A stretch of 5,350 nucleotides of DNA from an uncultured Clostridia bacterium (GTDB lineage: Bacteria > Bacillota > Clostridia > Oscillospirales > Ruminococcaceae). The notes under the pieces were generated by a model. The model worked only from the letters and a program-made list of their open reading frames with translations, had not been told where the DNA came from and ran no database searches. This document shows positions 5,178 to 5,350 of this stretch, piece by piece. The DNA lies in NCBI GenBank assembly GCA_947385505.1, contig CANDLP010000191.1, positions 1 through 5,350 on the forward strand, read 5' to 3'. The translations under genes and the position numbers were made by a program. The stretch's first letter is position 1, and each line of letters opens with the position of its first letter.

Positions 5178-5350
5178 ATGGATTCGAGAATACATAAATA
5201 TAAACAGGGAGACAATTATATAGTGCTCGACGTAAACAGCGGCGGAGTACATCTGGTGGACAAAATCATTTATGATATGCTTGACTTTATCCGTCCCGAA
5301 AGCGGCGGGGATACGCTTGGGTGCACTGCCGAGACTCTGGCGGAAAAGCT
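5178..5350 (+). CDS. scfB: SCIFF maturase (radical SAM thioether-forming enzyme), N-terminal fragment, cut by window edge
   Basis: Only 57 codons are present. The start MDSRIHKYKQGDNYIVLDVNS continues with GGVHLVDKIIYDMLDF. This matches the N-terminus I recall for the maturases that accompany SCIFF peptides, which bind the leader through an N-terminal RiPP recognition element and then carry a radical SAM barrel and a SPASM-type domain with extra iron-sulfur clusters. The radical SAM CxxxCxxC motif lies beyond the window and cannot be seen. The assignment rests on the N-terminal pattern and on position directly after the precursor gene. It should form Cys-Thr type thioethers in the peptide, by analogy with CteB acting on CteA. 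Confidence 0.9.
   Translation, partial: MDSRIHKYKQGDNYIVLDVNSGGVHLVDKIIYDMLDFIRPESGGDTLGCTAETLAEK

Noticed and set aside
5021..5215. Minus-strand 64-codon open frame over the SCIFF gene
   Set aside because: It is antisense to the peptide and across the terminator, with no ribosome site and no recognisable protein pattern.

Overview
The window looks like a chromosomal segment of an anaerobic Firmicute of class Clostridia, probably an Oscillospiraceae/Ruminococcus-type gut bacterium. Three things suggest this. The right end carries a SCIFF (six cysteines in forty-five residues) precursor peptide and the start of its radical SAM maturase, a pair that is close to a signature of Clostridia. The ribosome binding sites are strong AGGAGG-type sites. 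A large secreted protein with bacterial Ig-like (Big2) repeats ends in an LPxTG-like anchor of the kind seen in Ruminococcus relatives. The genus is inference.

Layout from left to right. Positions 1-746 (minus strand) hold the first 248 codons of a GH77 4-alpha-glucanotransferase (malQ), cut by the window edge. Positions 747-927 hold its ribosome binding site, a perfect-consensus sigma-A promoter, a possible operator and the upstream gene's terminator. Positions 928-4659 (minus) encode a 1243-residue secreted surface protein. It has a signal peptide, two nearly identical tandem 143-residue units, five Big2 domains, two unassigned beta-rich domains, a Pro/Thr linker, a membrane-proximal domain, and an NVATG plus hydrophobic plus KKRK anchor. 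Positions 4660-4971 are a divergent regulatory region. Positions 4972-5115 (plus) encode the 47-residue SCIFF peptide, followed by an intrinsic terminator. Positions 5178-5350 (plus) are the first 57 codons of the maturase.

How the genes work together. The SCIFF peptide and its maturase form one biosynthetic unit that makes a thioether-crosslinked ranthipeptide. The hairpin between them probably keeps the peptide in excess over the enzyme. The surface protein and malQ are read in the same direction but are separated by a terminator and a fresh promoter, so they are separate transcripts. A shared role in glucan use is possible but rests only on adjacency.

The most interesting points are the recently duplicated, AT-rich, aromatic-rich N-terminal module of the surface protein, its non-canonical sorting signal, and the terminator-split SCIFF operon. 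I see no mobile element, CRISPR array, tRNA or rRNA.
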